NCBI RefSeq assembly: GCF_003330845.1
Contig: NZ_CP026121.1
Span: forward strand, 3,639,501-3,703,500
Length of the DNA stretch: 64,000 nt
Source of the DNA: Streptomyces sp. Go-475
Lineage (GTDB): Bacteria > Actinomycetota > Actinomycetes > Streptomycetales > Streptomycetaceae
Direction of reading: 5' to 3'
Of this stretch, positions 43,955 to 53,623 are shown one piece after another (the stretch's first letter is position 1; each line of letters begins with the position of its first letter). The position numbers and the translations under genes are program-made. Below the pieces are notes generated by a model. It saw nothing but the letters and a program-made list of their open reading frames with translations, was not told the origin of the DNA and ran no database searches.

Positions 43955-44507
43955 CCACCGTCACGGTCGTGCCGACCGTGCCGAACGCCCACAGGGCCGA
44001 GCCGTCCGCCTTCCGCATCCGGACCCCGCCCGTCTGCGTGCCGGACGCGGCGGGCGGCGGCGAGGCCCCGTCGACCGCGTTGGAGAAGGCGACGGAGACG
44101 CCGGACTTCGCGGCGAAGTAGACGATGTGCTCGATCCGGACGCCGTCCGAGCCGGTGGTGGCCGGGTTGCGGAACGACACCGTGTACGTGCCGGGGTCGG
44201 GGCTGACCGTGCCCGGCCAGACCGTGAACGTGCGGCGGGTCGCCTCGCTCGCGTCGACCAGCCACACCCGCTTCTCGCCGAGGGAGTAGACGATGCGCCG
44301 GCCGGTGCCGGAGCCGTCGGGCACCCGGACCGGGGCGGACGCCGTGGGCGTGGGCTGCGTCGACGCCGTGCTGCTCGGCTTGGCCGAGGTGGCGGTGGGG
44401 TGCGGGCCCTGGTCCGCCTGCACGGCCAGGACCGTCACCGCGGCTATCGCTCCTACGGTCAGCCCGGTCGTCCAGGCCCACGAAGGAAGTCGGGCAGGCA
44501 CCGGCAC
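43947..44507 (-). CDS. L,D-transpeptidase-like protein lacking the catalytic cysteine
   Basis: A 186-residue secreted or membrane-anchored protein: one helix (residues about 12-30), a Thr/Pro-rich linker (35-65), then a YkuD-like domain. RIVYSLGEKRVWLVDASEATRRTFTVWPG is the usual start of the domain and GVRMRKADGSALWAFGTVGTTVTVV its end. In active enzymes the latter begins with HGCVRM; here residues 149-154 read TGGVRM, so the cysteine (position 151) is glycine and the preceding histidine is threonine. It should be catalytically dead. A role in binding peptidoglycan is possible. Confidence 0.7.
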   Translation of the reverse strand: MPVPARLPSWAWTTGLTVGAIAAVTVLAVQADQGPHPTATSAKPSSTASTQPTPTASAPVRVPDGSGTGRRIVYSLGEKRVWLVDASEATRRTFTVWPGTVSPDPGTYTVSFRNPATTGSDGVRIEHIVYFAAKSGVSVAFSNAVDGASPPPAASGTQTGGVRMRKADGSALWAFGTVGTTVTVVK

Positions 44508-44604
44508 GCATCTCCTCAGTCACGGGACCCCGCACACCCGGGGTTCCGATCATCGTACTGCGCGCGTGCCGGTCCCCTGGCGGTTCAGGGCCCCCTCCGG
44601 CCGC

Positions 44605-45597
44605 TCAGGGCCCGCCGAGGGGCTTGCGGACCGGGACGGGGCCCGTGCCGGCGCCGTGGGCCGTGTAGCGGGGGGAGCGCACCGGCGCCGGGTAGGCGAG
44701 GTGCACCAGCCGGGACTGCTCCTGCCGCATGTGCGTGAGCGACTCCAGGATGTAGCCCACGAGCAGGACGAGCGCCGCGATGGTCATGATCGCGGCGGCG
44801 AGCACCGCCGTGGGCAGGCGCGGCACGCTGCCCGTCCGCACGAACTCGGTGACGACGGGGATGCCGAGCACGACCGAGACGAGGGCCAGCACGCCCGCGA
44901 CCAGGGTGTGCACGAGGGAGGGCCGCTCGCGGCGCGCCAGGTCGAGGATGACCCGCAGGATGCGCCAGCCGTCCCGGTAGGTGCGCAGCTTGCTCTCGCC
45001 GCCCGCGGGCCGGACCCGGTAGTCCACGACGACCTCCGCCGTGGGGAGCCGCAGGTGCAGCGCGTGGATGGTCATCTCGGTCTCGGTCTCGAACTCGCGG
45101 GCCAGGGCCGGGAAGGACTTCACGAACCGCCGCGAGAAGACCCGGTAGCCGCTGAGCATGTCGGTCACGTCGTTGCCGAACAGCGACCGCACCGCCCCGG
45201 TGAGCAGTTTGTTGCCGGCCGCGTGCCCGGTCCGGTAGGCCCCGTCGACCGTCACCCGGCGGGCGCCGACGACCTGGTCGTACGGCCCCTCGAAGAGCAG
45301 GTCCACGAGGTCCCGGGCGCGGGAGGCGTCGTAGGTGTCGTCGCCGTCGATGAGGAGCAGGGCGTCCGCGTCGACGTCCGCGAAGGCGCGGCGGACGACG
45401 TTGCCCTTGCCCTTGCGGGGCTCCGTCCGGACGATCGCGCCCGCCTCCCGGGCGATCTCCACCGTGCGGTCGGTGGAGGCGTTGTCGTAGACGTAGATGT
45501 CGGCCTCGGGGAGGGCCGCGCGCAGGTCGCGGACGACCTTGCCGACGGCCGCCTCCTCGTTGTGACACGGCACGACACACGCGATCGTCGGTTCCAC
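44605..45597 (-). CDS. Family 2 glycosyltransferase, polyprenyl-phosphate type
   Basis: A 330-residue inverting GT2 enzyme. IACVVPCHNEEAAVGKVV is the UDP/GDP-binding start, YVYDNASTDRTVEIA and ALLLIDGDDTYDA (DxD) bind the nucleotide-sugar and metal, and MLSGYRVFSRRFVKSFP is the acceptor region. Two C-terminal helices (about 225-285) anchor it, as in dolichol/polyprenyl-phosphate mannosyl- or glucosyltransferases. I chose GTG 45597, six bases after GAGGA. The divergent GtrA gene supports a role in flipping or supplying lipid-linked sugars. Confidence 0.85.
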   Translation of the reverse strand: MEPTIACVVPCHNEEAAVGKVVRDLRAALPEADIYVYDNASTDRTVEIAREAGAIVRTEPRKGKGNVVRRAFADVDADALLLIDGDDTYDASRARDLVDLLFEGPYDQVVGARRVTVDGAYRTGHAAGNKLLTGAVRSLFGNDVTDMLSGYRVFSRRFVKSFPALAREFETETEMTIHALHLRLPTAEVVVDYRVRPAGGESKLRTYRDGWRILRVILDLARRERPSLVHTLVAGVLALVSVVLGIPVVTEFVRTGSVPRLPTAVLAAAIMTIAALVLLVGYILESLTHMRQEQSRLVHLAYPAPVRSPRYTAHGAGTGPVPVRKPLGGP

Positions 45598-45696
45598 GAC
45601 CACTCCTCACCCGGACCGATGTCTCGTTCGGTAGGAAATCATGCGATATGAGCGCGTCTGGGCGGTGAGGGCGCGCCGGGTCGTTACGCTCGCCGT

Positions 45697-46167
45697 GTGC
45701 CGGTCCTCGCATCTGTGACACTGCGCGTGCGCGACACCCTCCGGGGCATCTGGCGCGAGGCCGCCAAGTTCGGCGTCGTCGGGGCCCTGGCGTTCGTCGT
45801 CGACAACGGCGGCTACAACCTGCTCGTCTTCGGACTGCCCGGCGGCGCCGGGGGCGGGGCGATGCGGGACGCCCCCGTCCAGGCGTCGGTCGTCGCGACC
45901 GGCGCGGCGGCCCTGTTCAGCTGGGCCGGGAACCGCTACTGGACCTACCGCCACCAGCACCGCGAGCAGGTGAGCCGCGAACTCGCCCTGTTCCTCGTCG
46001 CGAACGGGGTCGGGCTGGCCATCACGGCGGGCACGGTCTTCGCCTCCCGGCACCTGCTCGGGCTGGACTCGGCGCTCAGCGACAACACGGCCCGCATCCT
46101 CGGCTGGACGCTGGCGACGCTGTTCCGCTTCTACGCCTACCGGCGCTACGTCTTCGTCGCCCCCTGA
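45697..46167 (+). CDS. GtrA family membrane protein
   Basis: A 156-residue four-helix protein of the GtrA/DPMS3 family (FGVVGALAFVVDNGGYNLLVF, FSWAGNRYWTYRH, RILGWTLATLFRFYAYRRYVF). Members help lipid-linked sugars across the membrane. A TACGCT six bases before GTG 45697 suggests leaderless translation. It is divergent from the GT2 gene and 18 bp upstream of the next membrane-protein gene. Confidence 0.85.
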   Translation: MPVLASVTLRVRDTLRGIWREAAKFGVVGALAFVVDNGGYNLLVFGLPGGAGGGAMRDAPVQASVVATGAAALFSWAGNRYWTYRHQHREQVSRELALFLVANGVGLAITAGTVFASRHLLGLDSALSDNTARILGWTLATLFRFYAYRRYVFVAP

Positions 46168-46185
46168 GCCGTTAGCATCCGGCAT

Positions 46186-47595
46186 ATGAGACAAAAGGGA
46201 CGGTTGCCGTTCGCGGAGCGCTGGATGTGGACTCTGGCCGCCGTCGCCGCGCTCTGCTGTCTGAGCACGATCCTGGTCTTCGCCCCGGGCTATCTGAGCC
46301 CCGACAGCCTCGACCAGCTGCAACAGGCGGAGGGCAAGAGACCCCTGACCGACTGGCATCCGCCCGTGCTGAGCCTGGTGTGGCGGGCGCTGATCGCCGT
46401 GACCGGCTCGATCACCTCCCTGCTCGTCCTCCAGGCCGTCGTCTTCTGGGGCGCGCTCGGGGTGCTGGCCTGGTGCGTGTGGGGGCTGACCGGGAGCCGG
46501 GGCGGTTCGCTCGCCGTGCTCGGCCTCGGGCTGACGCCGTTCGTGCTGACGTTCGCCGGGGTGGTGTGGAAGGACGTCCACGCGGCGTTCGCGCTGCTCG
46601 CCGCGTGCGCGGTCGCGTTCACCGGGCTGCGGCTGCGGGACACCCGCCCGCGTCCGGCCGTGCGCTGGGCGCTGCTCTGGCTGGGCGTGCTGTTCCTCGC
46701 CTACGCCATGCTCGTGCGCAAGAACGCCTTCGTCGCCGCGCTCCCCGTCTTCGTGATGCTCGTCCTCGCCCTGTGGCGGGCTCCCGGGCGCCGTACGTGG
46801 GTGACGTGCACGGCGGCGCTCGCGGCCGCGCTCCTCGTGCCCGCCATGGCCGTCTCCCTGTTCGCGCAGCCGCTGCGGACCGAACAGGGCGCGCAGATCA
46901 TGATCGACGACCTGGTGCACGTGCTGAGCACGGACGAGCTGCGGTCGGCGGACGTGTCACCCGGCCTCAGGGACCGGCTCGTGGCCGCCGCGCGGGAGTG
47001 CCGTCGCACCGGGGCCCTGTCGGACGCCTACTGGGCCTGCTACGAACGCCCGGCGGACGGGCTGCGCGGCGACTCGGACGAGATCACGTCCCTGTGGCTG
47101 CGCGAGATGAGCGGGCATGTGCCGCACTACGTCCAGTACCGGCTGCGGCTCTTCACGAGCCTGCTGTTCGAGACCGGCTATCCGTACCACCCGGGAGTCA
47201 GCCGCAACGACGAGGGCATCGAGGTGGCGCACCCCCGGCTCGAGGACATGCTCGACACGTACGTCACCGGCATGGCCACGGACCTGCGGTGGCTGTTCCG
47301 CGGCTGGTTCTGGCTCGCCGTGGCGCTCGTGCTCGCCGTCCGCCCGGGCAAGGGCACCTTCGCGATGCCCGTCCGGGCCCTCGGCATCAGCTCGGCGGCC
47401 TACATCCTGGGCTATCTCCCGATCATGCCCGCGACGAACTACCGCTACCTGTACTGGCCCGCGATCGCCTGCGCCCTCGGCCTGCTGCTCCTCCGGCTCG
47501 GCCGGCGCACCCCTCCCCCGCCACCGGCACCCCCCGGCGCCACGGCCGACCGCGCCCTGACGGCACACCAGCCGGCGGACGCCGGGGGGCAGTAG
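46186..47595 (+). CDS. Polytopic membrane protein, GT-C/DUF6020-like
   Basis: A 469-residue protein with about nine helices. The first extracellular loop (YLSPDSLDQLQQAEGKRPLTDWHPPVLSLVWRAL) holds acidic residues and a WHPP motif typical of GT-C-fold and related membrane glycosyltransferases. A large loop (residues about 225-345) lies between helix groups. The end is Pro-rich. A TAGCAT seven bases before ATG 46186 suggests a leaderless start. With GT2 and GtrA it likely builds a cell-surface glycan. Confidence 0.7.
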   Translation: MRQKGRLPFAERWMWTLAAVAALCCLSTILVFAPGYLSPDSLDQLQQAEGKRPLTDWHPPVLSLVWRALIAVTGSITSLLVLQAVVFWGALGVLAWCVWGLTGSRGGSLAVLGLGLTPFVLTFAGVVWKDVHAAFALLAACAVAFTGLRLRDTRPRPAVRWALLWLGVLFLAYAMLVRKNAFVAALPVFVMLVLALWRAPGRRTWVTCTAALAAALLVPAMAVSLFAQPLRTEQGAQIMIDDLVHVLSTDELRSADVSPGLRDRLVAAARECRRTGALSDAYWACYERPADGLRGDSDEITSLWLREMSGHVPHYVQYRLRLFTSLLFETGYPYHPGVSRNDEGIEVAHPRLEDMLDTYVTGMATDLRWLFRGWFWLAVALVLAVRPGKGTFAMPVRALGISSAAYILGYLPIMPATNYRYLYWPAIACALGLLLLRLGRRTPPPPPAPPGATADRALTAHQPADAGGQ

Positions 47596-47604
47596 CCGGT
47601 CGCC

Positions 47605-50190
47605 TCAGTCCAGCACCGGCAGCAGCTCCGGCAGGTGCCCGTCCGACTCCTGCGCCGCCCGCTGCCGCTCCTCCGGGACCTCCCCGTACAGGGTGGTGCG
47701 GGGCTTGGCGGGACGGCCCGCGGCCTCCGCCACCGCGATCAGGTCCTTGACCGACTTGTACGAGCCGTACGACGAGCCCGCCATCCGGGAGATCGTCTCC
47801 TCCATGAGCGTGCCGCCGAGGTCGTTCGCGCCGGAGCGGAGCATCTCGGCCGCGCCTTCCGTGCCCAGCTTCACCCAGCTGGTCTGGATGTTGGGGATGT
47901 GCGGGTGCAGCAGCAGCCGGGCCATGGCCGTCACCGCGCGGTTGTCCCGCATGGTCGGGCCCGGGCGGGCGATCCCCGCCAGGTACACCGGCGCGTTGGT
48001 GTGCACGAACGGCAGGGTCACGAACTCGGTGAAGCCGCCGGTGCGCTGCTGGATGGAGGCGAGGGTGCGCAGGTGCCCGAGCCAGTGGCGGGGCTGGTCC
48101 ACATGCCCGTACATCATCGTCGAGGACGACCGGATGCCCAGCTCGTGGGCGGTCGTCACGACCTCGATCCAGTCGGCGGCGGGCAGCTTGCCCTTGGTGA
48201 GGATCCAGCGGACCTCGTCGTCGAGGATCTCGGCGGCCGTGCCCGGGATGGTGTCCAGGCCCGCCTCCTTGGCCGCCGTCAGCCACTCGCGGATCGACAG
48301 GCCGGTGCGGGCCGCGCCGTTGACGACCTCCATCGGCGAGAAGGCGTGCACGTGCATGCCGGGGACGCGCTCCTTCACCGCCCGCGCGATGTCGAAGTAC
48401 GCCGTGCCCGGCAGGTCCGGGTGGATGCCGCCCTGCATGCAGACCTCCACCGCGCCCACGTCCCACGCCTGCTGCGCCCGGTCGGCGACCTGGTCCAGGG
48501 AGAGGGTGTAGGCGTCGGCGTCCGTGCGGCGCTGGGCGAAGGCGCAGAAGCGGCAGCCGGTGTAGCAGACGTTGGTGAAGTTGATGTTCCGGGTGACGAT
48601 GTAGGTGACGTCGTCGCCGACGGCCGACTTCCGTACGTCGTCCGCGACGCGGGCGAGGGCGTCCAGCGCCGGGCCGTCCGCGTGCAGCAGGGCCAGCGCC
48701 TCGTCGTCGGTGAGCTTCGTCGGGTCGTCGGCCGCGGTGCGCAGGGCCTCGCGTACGTCGGTGTCGATGCGCTCCGGTGCCATGCCCGGGGCGGCGGCCT
48801 CGCGCAGGGCGCCCCAGTCGCCGTACACCTCGTCGAAGTCGTCCCGGCGGTCCGAGGTACGGCCCTCGGAGTCGATGGTCGTGTGCAGGTCGGTGCGGCC
48901 CGAGGCGACGAAGACCTCCTCCGGCTCCTGCCAGGGCAGCCCCTGCGGGAGGGCCTCGGGGCGGGCCATGCCGGTCTCGGGGTCGGCCAGCGCGGCCACG
49001 TGCGGGCGCAGCCGCGGGTCCAGCCAGGGCTCGCCGCGCCGCACGAACTCCGGGTACACACAGAGCCGTTCGCGCAGCTCGAACCCGGCCGCGCGGGACT
49101 TCTCGGCGAGCTGCTCGATCTGCGGCCAGGGCCGCTCGGGGTTGACGTGGTCGATGGTGAGCGGGGAGACACCGCCCCAGTCGTCGATACCGGCCCGGAT
49201 CAGCCGCTCGTACTCGTCGTCGACGAGGTTGGGCGGGGCCTGGATGTTGCCGCTCGGGCCCATGAGGAGGCGGGCGACGGCGACCGTGGCGACCAGTTCG
49301 TCGAGTTCCGCGTCGGGCATGCCGCGCATCGCGGTGTCCGGTTTGGCGCGGAAGTTCTGGATGATCAGCTCCTGGACGCCGTGGTAAGCGCGGGAGACCT
49401 TGCGCAGCGCGAACAGCGACTCGGCGCGCTCCTCGTAGGTCTCGCCGATGCCTATCAGCACCCCGGAGGTGAAGGGCACGGAGGAACGGCCGGCGTCCTC
49501 CAGCACCCGCAGGCGGACGGCGGGCTCCTTGTCCGGGGAGCCGTGATGGGGGCCACCGGGCTCCGACCAGAGACGGGTCGCGGTGGTCTCCAGCATCATG
49601 CCCATGCTCGGCGCGACGGGCTTGAGGCGCTGGAAGTCGGTCCAGGACATGACGCCCGGGTTGAGGTGGGGCAGCAGGCCCGTCTCCTCCAGGATGCGGA
49701 TGGAGATGGCGCGGACGTAGGCGAGGGTGTCGTCGTAGCCGTGCGCGTCGAGCCACTCGCGCGCCTCCGGCCAGCGGTCCTCGGGCTTGTCGCCGAGGGT
49801 GATGAGGGCTTCCTTGCAGCCCAGGGCGGCGCCCTTGCGGGCGATGTCCAGCACCTCGTCCGGGGACATGAACATCCCGTGGCCCTCCCGGCGGAGCTTG
49901 CCGGGGACGGTGACGAACGTGCAGTAGTGGCACTTGTCCCGGCACAGCCGGGTCAGCGGGATGAAGACGCTCTTCGAGTACGTGATGACGCCGGGCCGGC
50001 CGGCCGCCTCCAGGCCCGCGTCCCGCACCCGGGCGGCCGAGGCCGACAGGTCCTCCAGGTGCTCACCTCGCGCCTGGAGCAGGACCGCCGCCTCGGCGAC
50101 GTCGAGGGAGACGCCGTCCCTGGCCCGTTTCAGGGCGCGACGCAGGGAGTTCTCGGTGGGGCCGGTTCCGGAGGTCGCGGAAGTCGTCAT
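47605..50190 (-). CDS. fbiC: FO synthase, bifunctional CofG/CofH
   Basis: An 861-residue double radical-SAM enzyme that makes FO (7,8-didemethyl-8-hydroxy-5-deazariboflavin), the chromophore of coenzyme F420, from tyrosine and a riboflavin precursor. The N-terminal half (CofG) has its [4Fe-4S] cysteines C83, C87 and C90 in CRDKCHYC; the C-terminal half (CofH) has C542, C546 and C549 in CYTGCRFC. Each half has the usual barrel segments ([21 protein letters not shown]; HSxxP-like segments). AAGG precedes ATG 50190. Several F420-type oxidoreductase genes lie downstream in the window (50480, 54554, 61360, 63357). Confidence 0.97.
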   Translation of the reverse strand: MTTSATSGTGPTENSLRRALKRARDGVSLDVAEAAVLLQARGEHLEDLSASAARVRDAGLEAAGRPGVITYSKSVFIPLTRLCRDKCHYCTFVTVPGKLRREGHGMFMSPDEVLDIARKGAALGCKEALITLGDKPEDRWPEAREWLDAHGYDDTLAYVRAISIRILEETGLLPHLNPGVMSWTDFQRLKPVAPSMGMMLETTATRLWSEPGGPHHGSPDKEPAVRLRVLEDAGRSSVPFTSGVLIGIGETYEERAESLFALRKVSRAYHGVQELIIQNFRAKPDTAMRGMPDAELDELVATVAVARLLMGPSGNIQAPPNLVDDEYERLIRAGIDDWGGVSPLTIDHVNPERPWPQIEQLAEKSRAAGFELRERLCVYPEFVRRGEPWLDPRLRPHVAALADPETGMARPEALPQGLPWQEPEEVFVASGRTDLHTTIDSEGRTSDRRDDFDEVYGDWGALREAAAPGMAPERIDTDVREALRTAADDPTKLTDDEALALLHADGPALDALARVADDVRKSAVGDDVTYIVTRNINFTNVCYTGCRFCAFAQRRTDADAYTLSLDQVADRAQQAWDVGAVEVCMQGGIHPDLPGTAYFDIARAVKERVPGMHVHAFSPMEVVNGAARTGLSIREWLTAAKEAGLDTIPGTAAEILDDEVRWILTKGKLPAADWIEVVTTAHELGIRSSSTMMYGHVDQPRHWLGHLRTLASIQQRTGGFTEFVTLPFVHTNAPVYLAGIARPGPTMRDNRAVTAMARLLLHPHIPNIQTSWVKLGTEGAAEMLRSGANDLGGTLMEETISRMAGSSYGSYKSVKDLIAVAEAAGRPAKPRTTLYGEVPEERQRAAQESDGHLPELLPVLD

Positions 50191-50233
50191 CCTTCGAGCA
50201 TACGAGTGCGCTGATCAACAGGACCGAGCCCTG

Positions 50234-50440
50234 TCAGTGGAAGGCCAGCCATCCGATGCCCAGGGCCGAGACGAGACCGCTGAGGACCACGGCGAGGGGC
50301 CTGTGGCGCTGCAGCGTGAACCAGACCAGCAGGGCGGTCACCAGGACCGCGAGCGTGCCGATCGCGCCGCGCAACAGGCCCTGGCTGTAGCCGTACTCGG
50401 CGAAATGCCGCCCGAGCCACGCTAACCAGGCGATCCTCAT
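50234..50440 (-). CDS. 68-residue single- or two-helix membrane protein
   Basis: A short protein (MRIAWLAWLGRHFAEYGYS...) with two predicted helices (about 25-42 and 50-66) around a short basic loop (QRHRPLA). It lies between fbiC and the LLM oxidoreductase on the same strand. No family recognised. Confidence 0.6.
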   Translation of the reverse strand: MRIAWLAWLGRHFAEYGYSQGLLRGAIGTLAVLVTALLVWFTLQRHRPLAVVLSGLVSALGIGWLAFH

Positions 50441-50479
50441 GACTCTGTGCTGCTCCCCCCACGCACCCCGACCGGGTTG

Positions 50480-51334
50480 TCAGGTACCTGGAAGATATCG
50501 CGTGAGGCCGTCCAGCGCCTTCAGCACCTCCGCCTCCCCCGCCGGCGGCAGCTGCACCACGACCTCCTCGATGCCGAGGTCGGCGTAGTGGGCGAGCTTG
50601 CCCGGGGTCGGGTGGACGGCGTACGGGACGACCTGGAGGGCCCGGGGGTCGCGGCCCGCCTCGGTCCAGGCGGCGCGCAGCCGCGGCAGGGACTCGGACA
50701 GACCGCGTCCGCCGATGGGCAGCCAGCCGTCGGCGTACGCGCAGACGTCGGCGAACAGCTTCGGCCCGGCGGCCCCGCCGAGCAGCGTGCGCGGGCCGAC
50801 GACCGGGCCGCGGGGCTGCTGCACGGGCTTGGGGTGCGCGAGGCTCGCCCGTACGCTCCCGAACTCCCCCTCGTACGGGGTGGGTTCCTCCGCCCACAGG
50901 GCCCGCATCAGCCCCATCCGGTCCCGGACCAGCTCGCGCCGGGTGCGCCACCGGACGCCGTGGTCCGCGGCCTCCTCCACGTTCCAGCCGAAACCGACCC
51001 CGAGGGTGAAGCGGCCGCCGGAGAGGTGGTCCAGGGTCGCGACCTGCTTGGCCAGGTCGATCGGGTCGTGCTGGGCGACGAGCGTGATGCCCGTGCCGAG
51101 CCCGAGCCGCTCGGTGACGGCGGCGGCCTGGCCGAGCGCCACGAACGGGTCGAGCGTACGGCCGTACTCGCGCGGCAGCTCCCCGCCCGCCGGGTACGGG
51201 GTGGTCCGCTCGACGGGGATGTGCGTGTGCTCGGGCAGGTACAGCCCGGCGAGACCGCGCTCCTCCAGCTCCCGGGCGAGCCGGGTCGGAGTGATCGTCT
51301 CGTCGGTGAGGAAGATCGTCACGGCGATGCGCAT
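50480..51334 (-). CDS. LLM-class F420-dependent oxidoreductase
   Basis: A 284-residue luciferase-like monooxygenase-fold enzyme. FLTDETITPTRLARELEERGLAGLYLPEHTHIP is the first strand-helix unit, VATLDHLSGGRFTLGVGFGWN is the family signature in F420-dependent members, and LGGAAGPKLFADVCAYADGWLPIGG follows. I chose ATG 51334; the frame is open to 51466. With fbiC nearby, F420 is the probable cofactor; substrate unknown. Confidence 0.88.
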   Translation of the reverse strand: MRIAVTIFLTDETITPTRLARELEERGLAGLYLPEHTHIPVERTTPYPAGGELPREYGRTLDPFVALGQAAAVTERLGLGTGITLVAQHDPIDLAKQVATLDHLSGGRFTLGVGFGWNVEEAADHGVRWRTRRELVRDRMGLMRALWAEEPTPYEGEFGSVRASLAHPKPVQQPRGPVVGPRTLLGGAAGPKLFADVCAYADGWLPIGGRGLSESLPRLRAAWTEAGRDPRALQVVPYAVHPTPGKLAHYADLGIEEVVVQLPPAGEAEVLKALDGLTRYLPGT

Positions 51335-51542
51335 GCAGCATCTGTACCCGAGGGAGACTCGACTGTCCATACCGACCGGTCGGACTCCTGTGATGCTCCG
51401 GCCGGCGTCCCAACCTGTTCCGCGGAACAGCGTCGGCGGATTCCCTTCCCTTGCACGCCAGTTCACGGGGGACTACAAGAGTTCCCACGCACCACCCTGC
51501 ACCGCCCGTGCCACGTCACCGACGACACCTGGGAGCAGCAGC

Positions 51543-53057
51543 ATGTGCGAGGACCACCACGGCGGGCTCGGACGGCGGGCGCTGTTCGTGACGGGAGCGG
51601 CCGCCGCGCTTACCGTGGGGAGCGTGAGTTTCGCCGCAGCGGACGACGGCGGCCGGGAGAGCAGAACGGTGCGCGGCACCCTGCCGCCCGGGTCGCCCGA
51701 CTTCGTGTACGTGCCGGTCGAGGTCCCGGGCGGGGTCCGGGAGATCAAGGTCGCCTACACCTACGACCGGCCGACCGTCCCGGCCGGCACCACCGGCAAC
51801 GCCCTCGACATCGGCATCTTCGACGAGCGCGGCACCGAGCTGGGCGGCCGGGGCTTCCGGGGCTGGTCGGGCGGGGCGCGCACGGAGTTCTTCATCCGCG
51901 CCGACGACGCCACGCCCGGCTACCTGCCGGGCCCGGTGCGCGAGGGCACCTGGCACATCGCGCTCGGCCCGTACACGGTCGCCCCGCAGGGCCTCGCCTA
52001 CGAGATCACGATCACGCTGACGTACGGCGAGCCGGGCGAGGCCGTCGAGCCCGTGTACCCGCCGGAGCGGGCCAGGGGCCGGGGGCGTGCCTGGTACCGG
52101 GGCGACTGCCATCTGCACTCCTGGTACTCCGACGGCCGCCGCACCCCCGCCGAGATCGGCGAGCTGGCCCGGGCGGCGGGGCTGGACTTCATCAACTCCT
52201 CCGAGCACAACACGCACGCGGCGCACGCCCACTGGGCCGACGTGGCCGGGGACGACCTGCTGGTGATGCTGGGCGAGGAGGTCACCACCCGCAACGGTCA
52301 CGTGGTCGCGCTCGGCACCGACCCGGGCACCTTCGTCGACTGGCGCTACCGGGCCCGCGACAACCGCTTCGGCCGGTTCGCCCGGCAGATCCGGCGCGCC
52401 GGCGGCCTGGTCGTCCCGGCCCACCCGCACGCCACCTGCGTCGGCTGCAACTGGAAGTTCGGCTTCGGCGAGGCCGACGCGATCGAGGTGTGGAACGGCC
52501 CCTACACGCCCGACGACGAGGTGGCCCTCGCCGACTGGGACAGCATGCTGGTGGCGTCCGTGCGGGACGGGCGCGACTGGATCCCGGCGATGGGCAGCAG
52601 CGACGCGCACCGCGCCCCGGACCCGGTGGGCAGCCCGCAGACCGTCGTCCTCGCCGACGACCTGACCCGCCGGGCCATCCAGGAGGGCATCCGGGCGGGA
52701 CGGTCGTACGTCGCCGAGTCCGCCAGGGTCGAGCTGGCGTTCCGGGCGTCGGGCGGGCGCGGGGAGCACGCGGGCATCGGCGAGCGGCTCACCGTCGGCC
52801 GCGACACCCCTGTCACCGTCCGCCTGGAGGTCACGGGCGCCCCGCGCTGCACGGTCCGCTTCGTCACCGACCAGGGGGTGCTGCACACCAGTGCCCCGCT
52901 GCCGGTGTCCGGCTCGGGTGTCGTCGAGTGGCGGACGACGCCGTCGTACGCGGCCTACGTTCGGGCGGAACTGCGCCACGAGGCGGCGGCGGGCCCGGTG
53001 CCGGGGGCGTTGGCGGCGTTCACCAACCCGATCTTCCTGGGGCGCGGCTCGGGGTGA
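51543..53057 (+). CDS. Tat-exported PHP-domain metallohydrolase (CehA/McbA type)
   Basis: A 504-residue exported protein. Residues 1-35 look like a Tat signal (GLGRRALFVTGAAAALTVGS). Residues about 40-165 form a beta-domain; then a PHP phosphoesterase domain begins with GDCHLHSWYSDGRRTPAEIGELARAAGLDFINSSEHNTH (HxH and the SEH metal ligands), with PAHPHA and SSDAHR as later ligands. A C-terminal beta domain follows. GGGAG lies seven bases before ATG 51543. CehA/McbA relatives hydrolyse esters, carbamates or phosphoesters; the substrate here is unknown. Confidence 0.85.
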   Translation: MCEDHHGGLGRRALFVTGAAAALTVGSVSFAAADDGGRESRTVRGTLPPGSPDFVYVPVEVPGGVREIKVAYTYDRPTVPAGTTGNALDIGIFDERGTELGGRGFRGWSGGARTEFFIRADDATPGYLPGPVREGTWHIALGPYTVAPQGLAYEITITLTYGEPGEAVEPVYPPERARGRGRAWYRGDCHLHSWYSDGRRTPAEIGELARAAGLDFINSSEHNTHAAHAHWADVAGDDLLVMLGEEVTTRNGHVVALGTDPGTFVDWRYRARDNRFGRFARQIRRAGGLVVPAHPHATCVGCNWKFGFGEADAIEVWNGPYTPDDEVALADWDSMLVASVRDGRDWIPAMGSSDAHRAPDPVGSPQTVVLADDLTRRAIQEGIRAGRSYVAESARVELAFRASGGRGEHAGIGERLTVGRDTPVTVRLEVTGAPRCTVRFVTDQGVLHTSAPLPVSGSGVVEWRTTPSYAAYVRAELRHEAAAGPVPGALAAFTNPIFLGRGSG

Positions 53058-53067
53058 GGCCCGTACG

Positions 53068-53589
53068 TCACCCGGCGGGTTCGATCCGGAGGACGGCGGC
53101 GGTGTCGCGGATCTCGACGATCTCCAGGCTCATGGCGTCGTTGATGGTCGCCACGGTTCCCCGGTCGCAGCGCAGTTCGACGCCGCCGCCGCCCGCCGAC
53201 GACACGCCGCCGCCACCGGAACAGCCCGAAACGCTGTAGCCCGGCCCCGTCAGCGGCGCGGCCATCTCGACCCCGTCGCCGGTGATCGCCGTCACCTCGA
53301 TCGGCCCGAGGCCGTACCTGGCCGGCACCGTCACGACGTCCCCCACGGCGACCTCGGTCTCGCACGTCCCGTCGGCGCACGGCCCGGTCGGCGAGGGCGA
53401 CGGCCGGGCCGTCTCGGTGGGAGTCGGCATGGGGCCGGTCGCCGGCGACCCGGAGCCGGACACGCCCGGCCGGGCCTCGGCCGCGGAGCCGTCCGCAGAG
53501 TCCGAGGAGCACGAGGTGAGAGCGGTGAACACACCGGCGGCGAGGAGGGCGACGGCGGTGGATGACGTTCTGCGCATCATGCCCGCCAT
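53068..53589 (-). CDS. Secreted lipoprotein, unknown function
   Basis: A 173-residue (or 170 from ATG 53580) lipoprotein. A basic start and a hydrophobic stretch end in a lipobox LTSC, followed by a Ser/Thr/Pro-rich linker (residues about 30-68). The folded part, about 100 residues, is beta-rich with four cysteines (GPCADGTCE, SVSGCSGG, LRCDRG). No catalytic motif. It converges with the PHP hydrolase gene, ten bases apart. Confidence 0.7.
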   Translation of the reverse strand: MAGMMRRTSSTAVALLAAGVFTALTSCSSDSADGSAAEARPGVSGSGSPATGPMPTPTETARPSPSPTGPCADGTCETEVAVGDVVTVPARYGLGPIEVTAITGDGVEMAAPLTGPGYSVSGCSGGGGVSSAGGGGVELRCDRGTVATINDAMSLEIVEIRDTAAVLRIEPAG

Positions 53590-53623
53590 GAAACCCCGCC
53601 CCGGCCGGGACCCCTCCCGGGGA

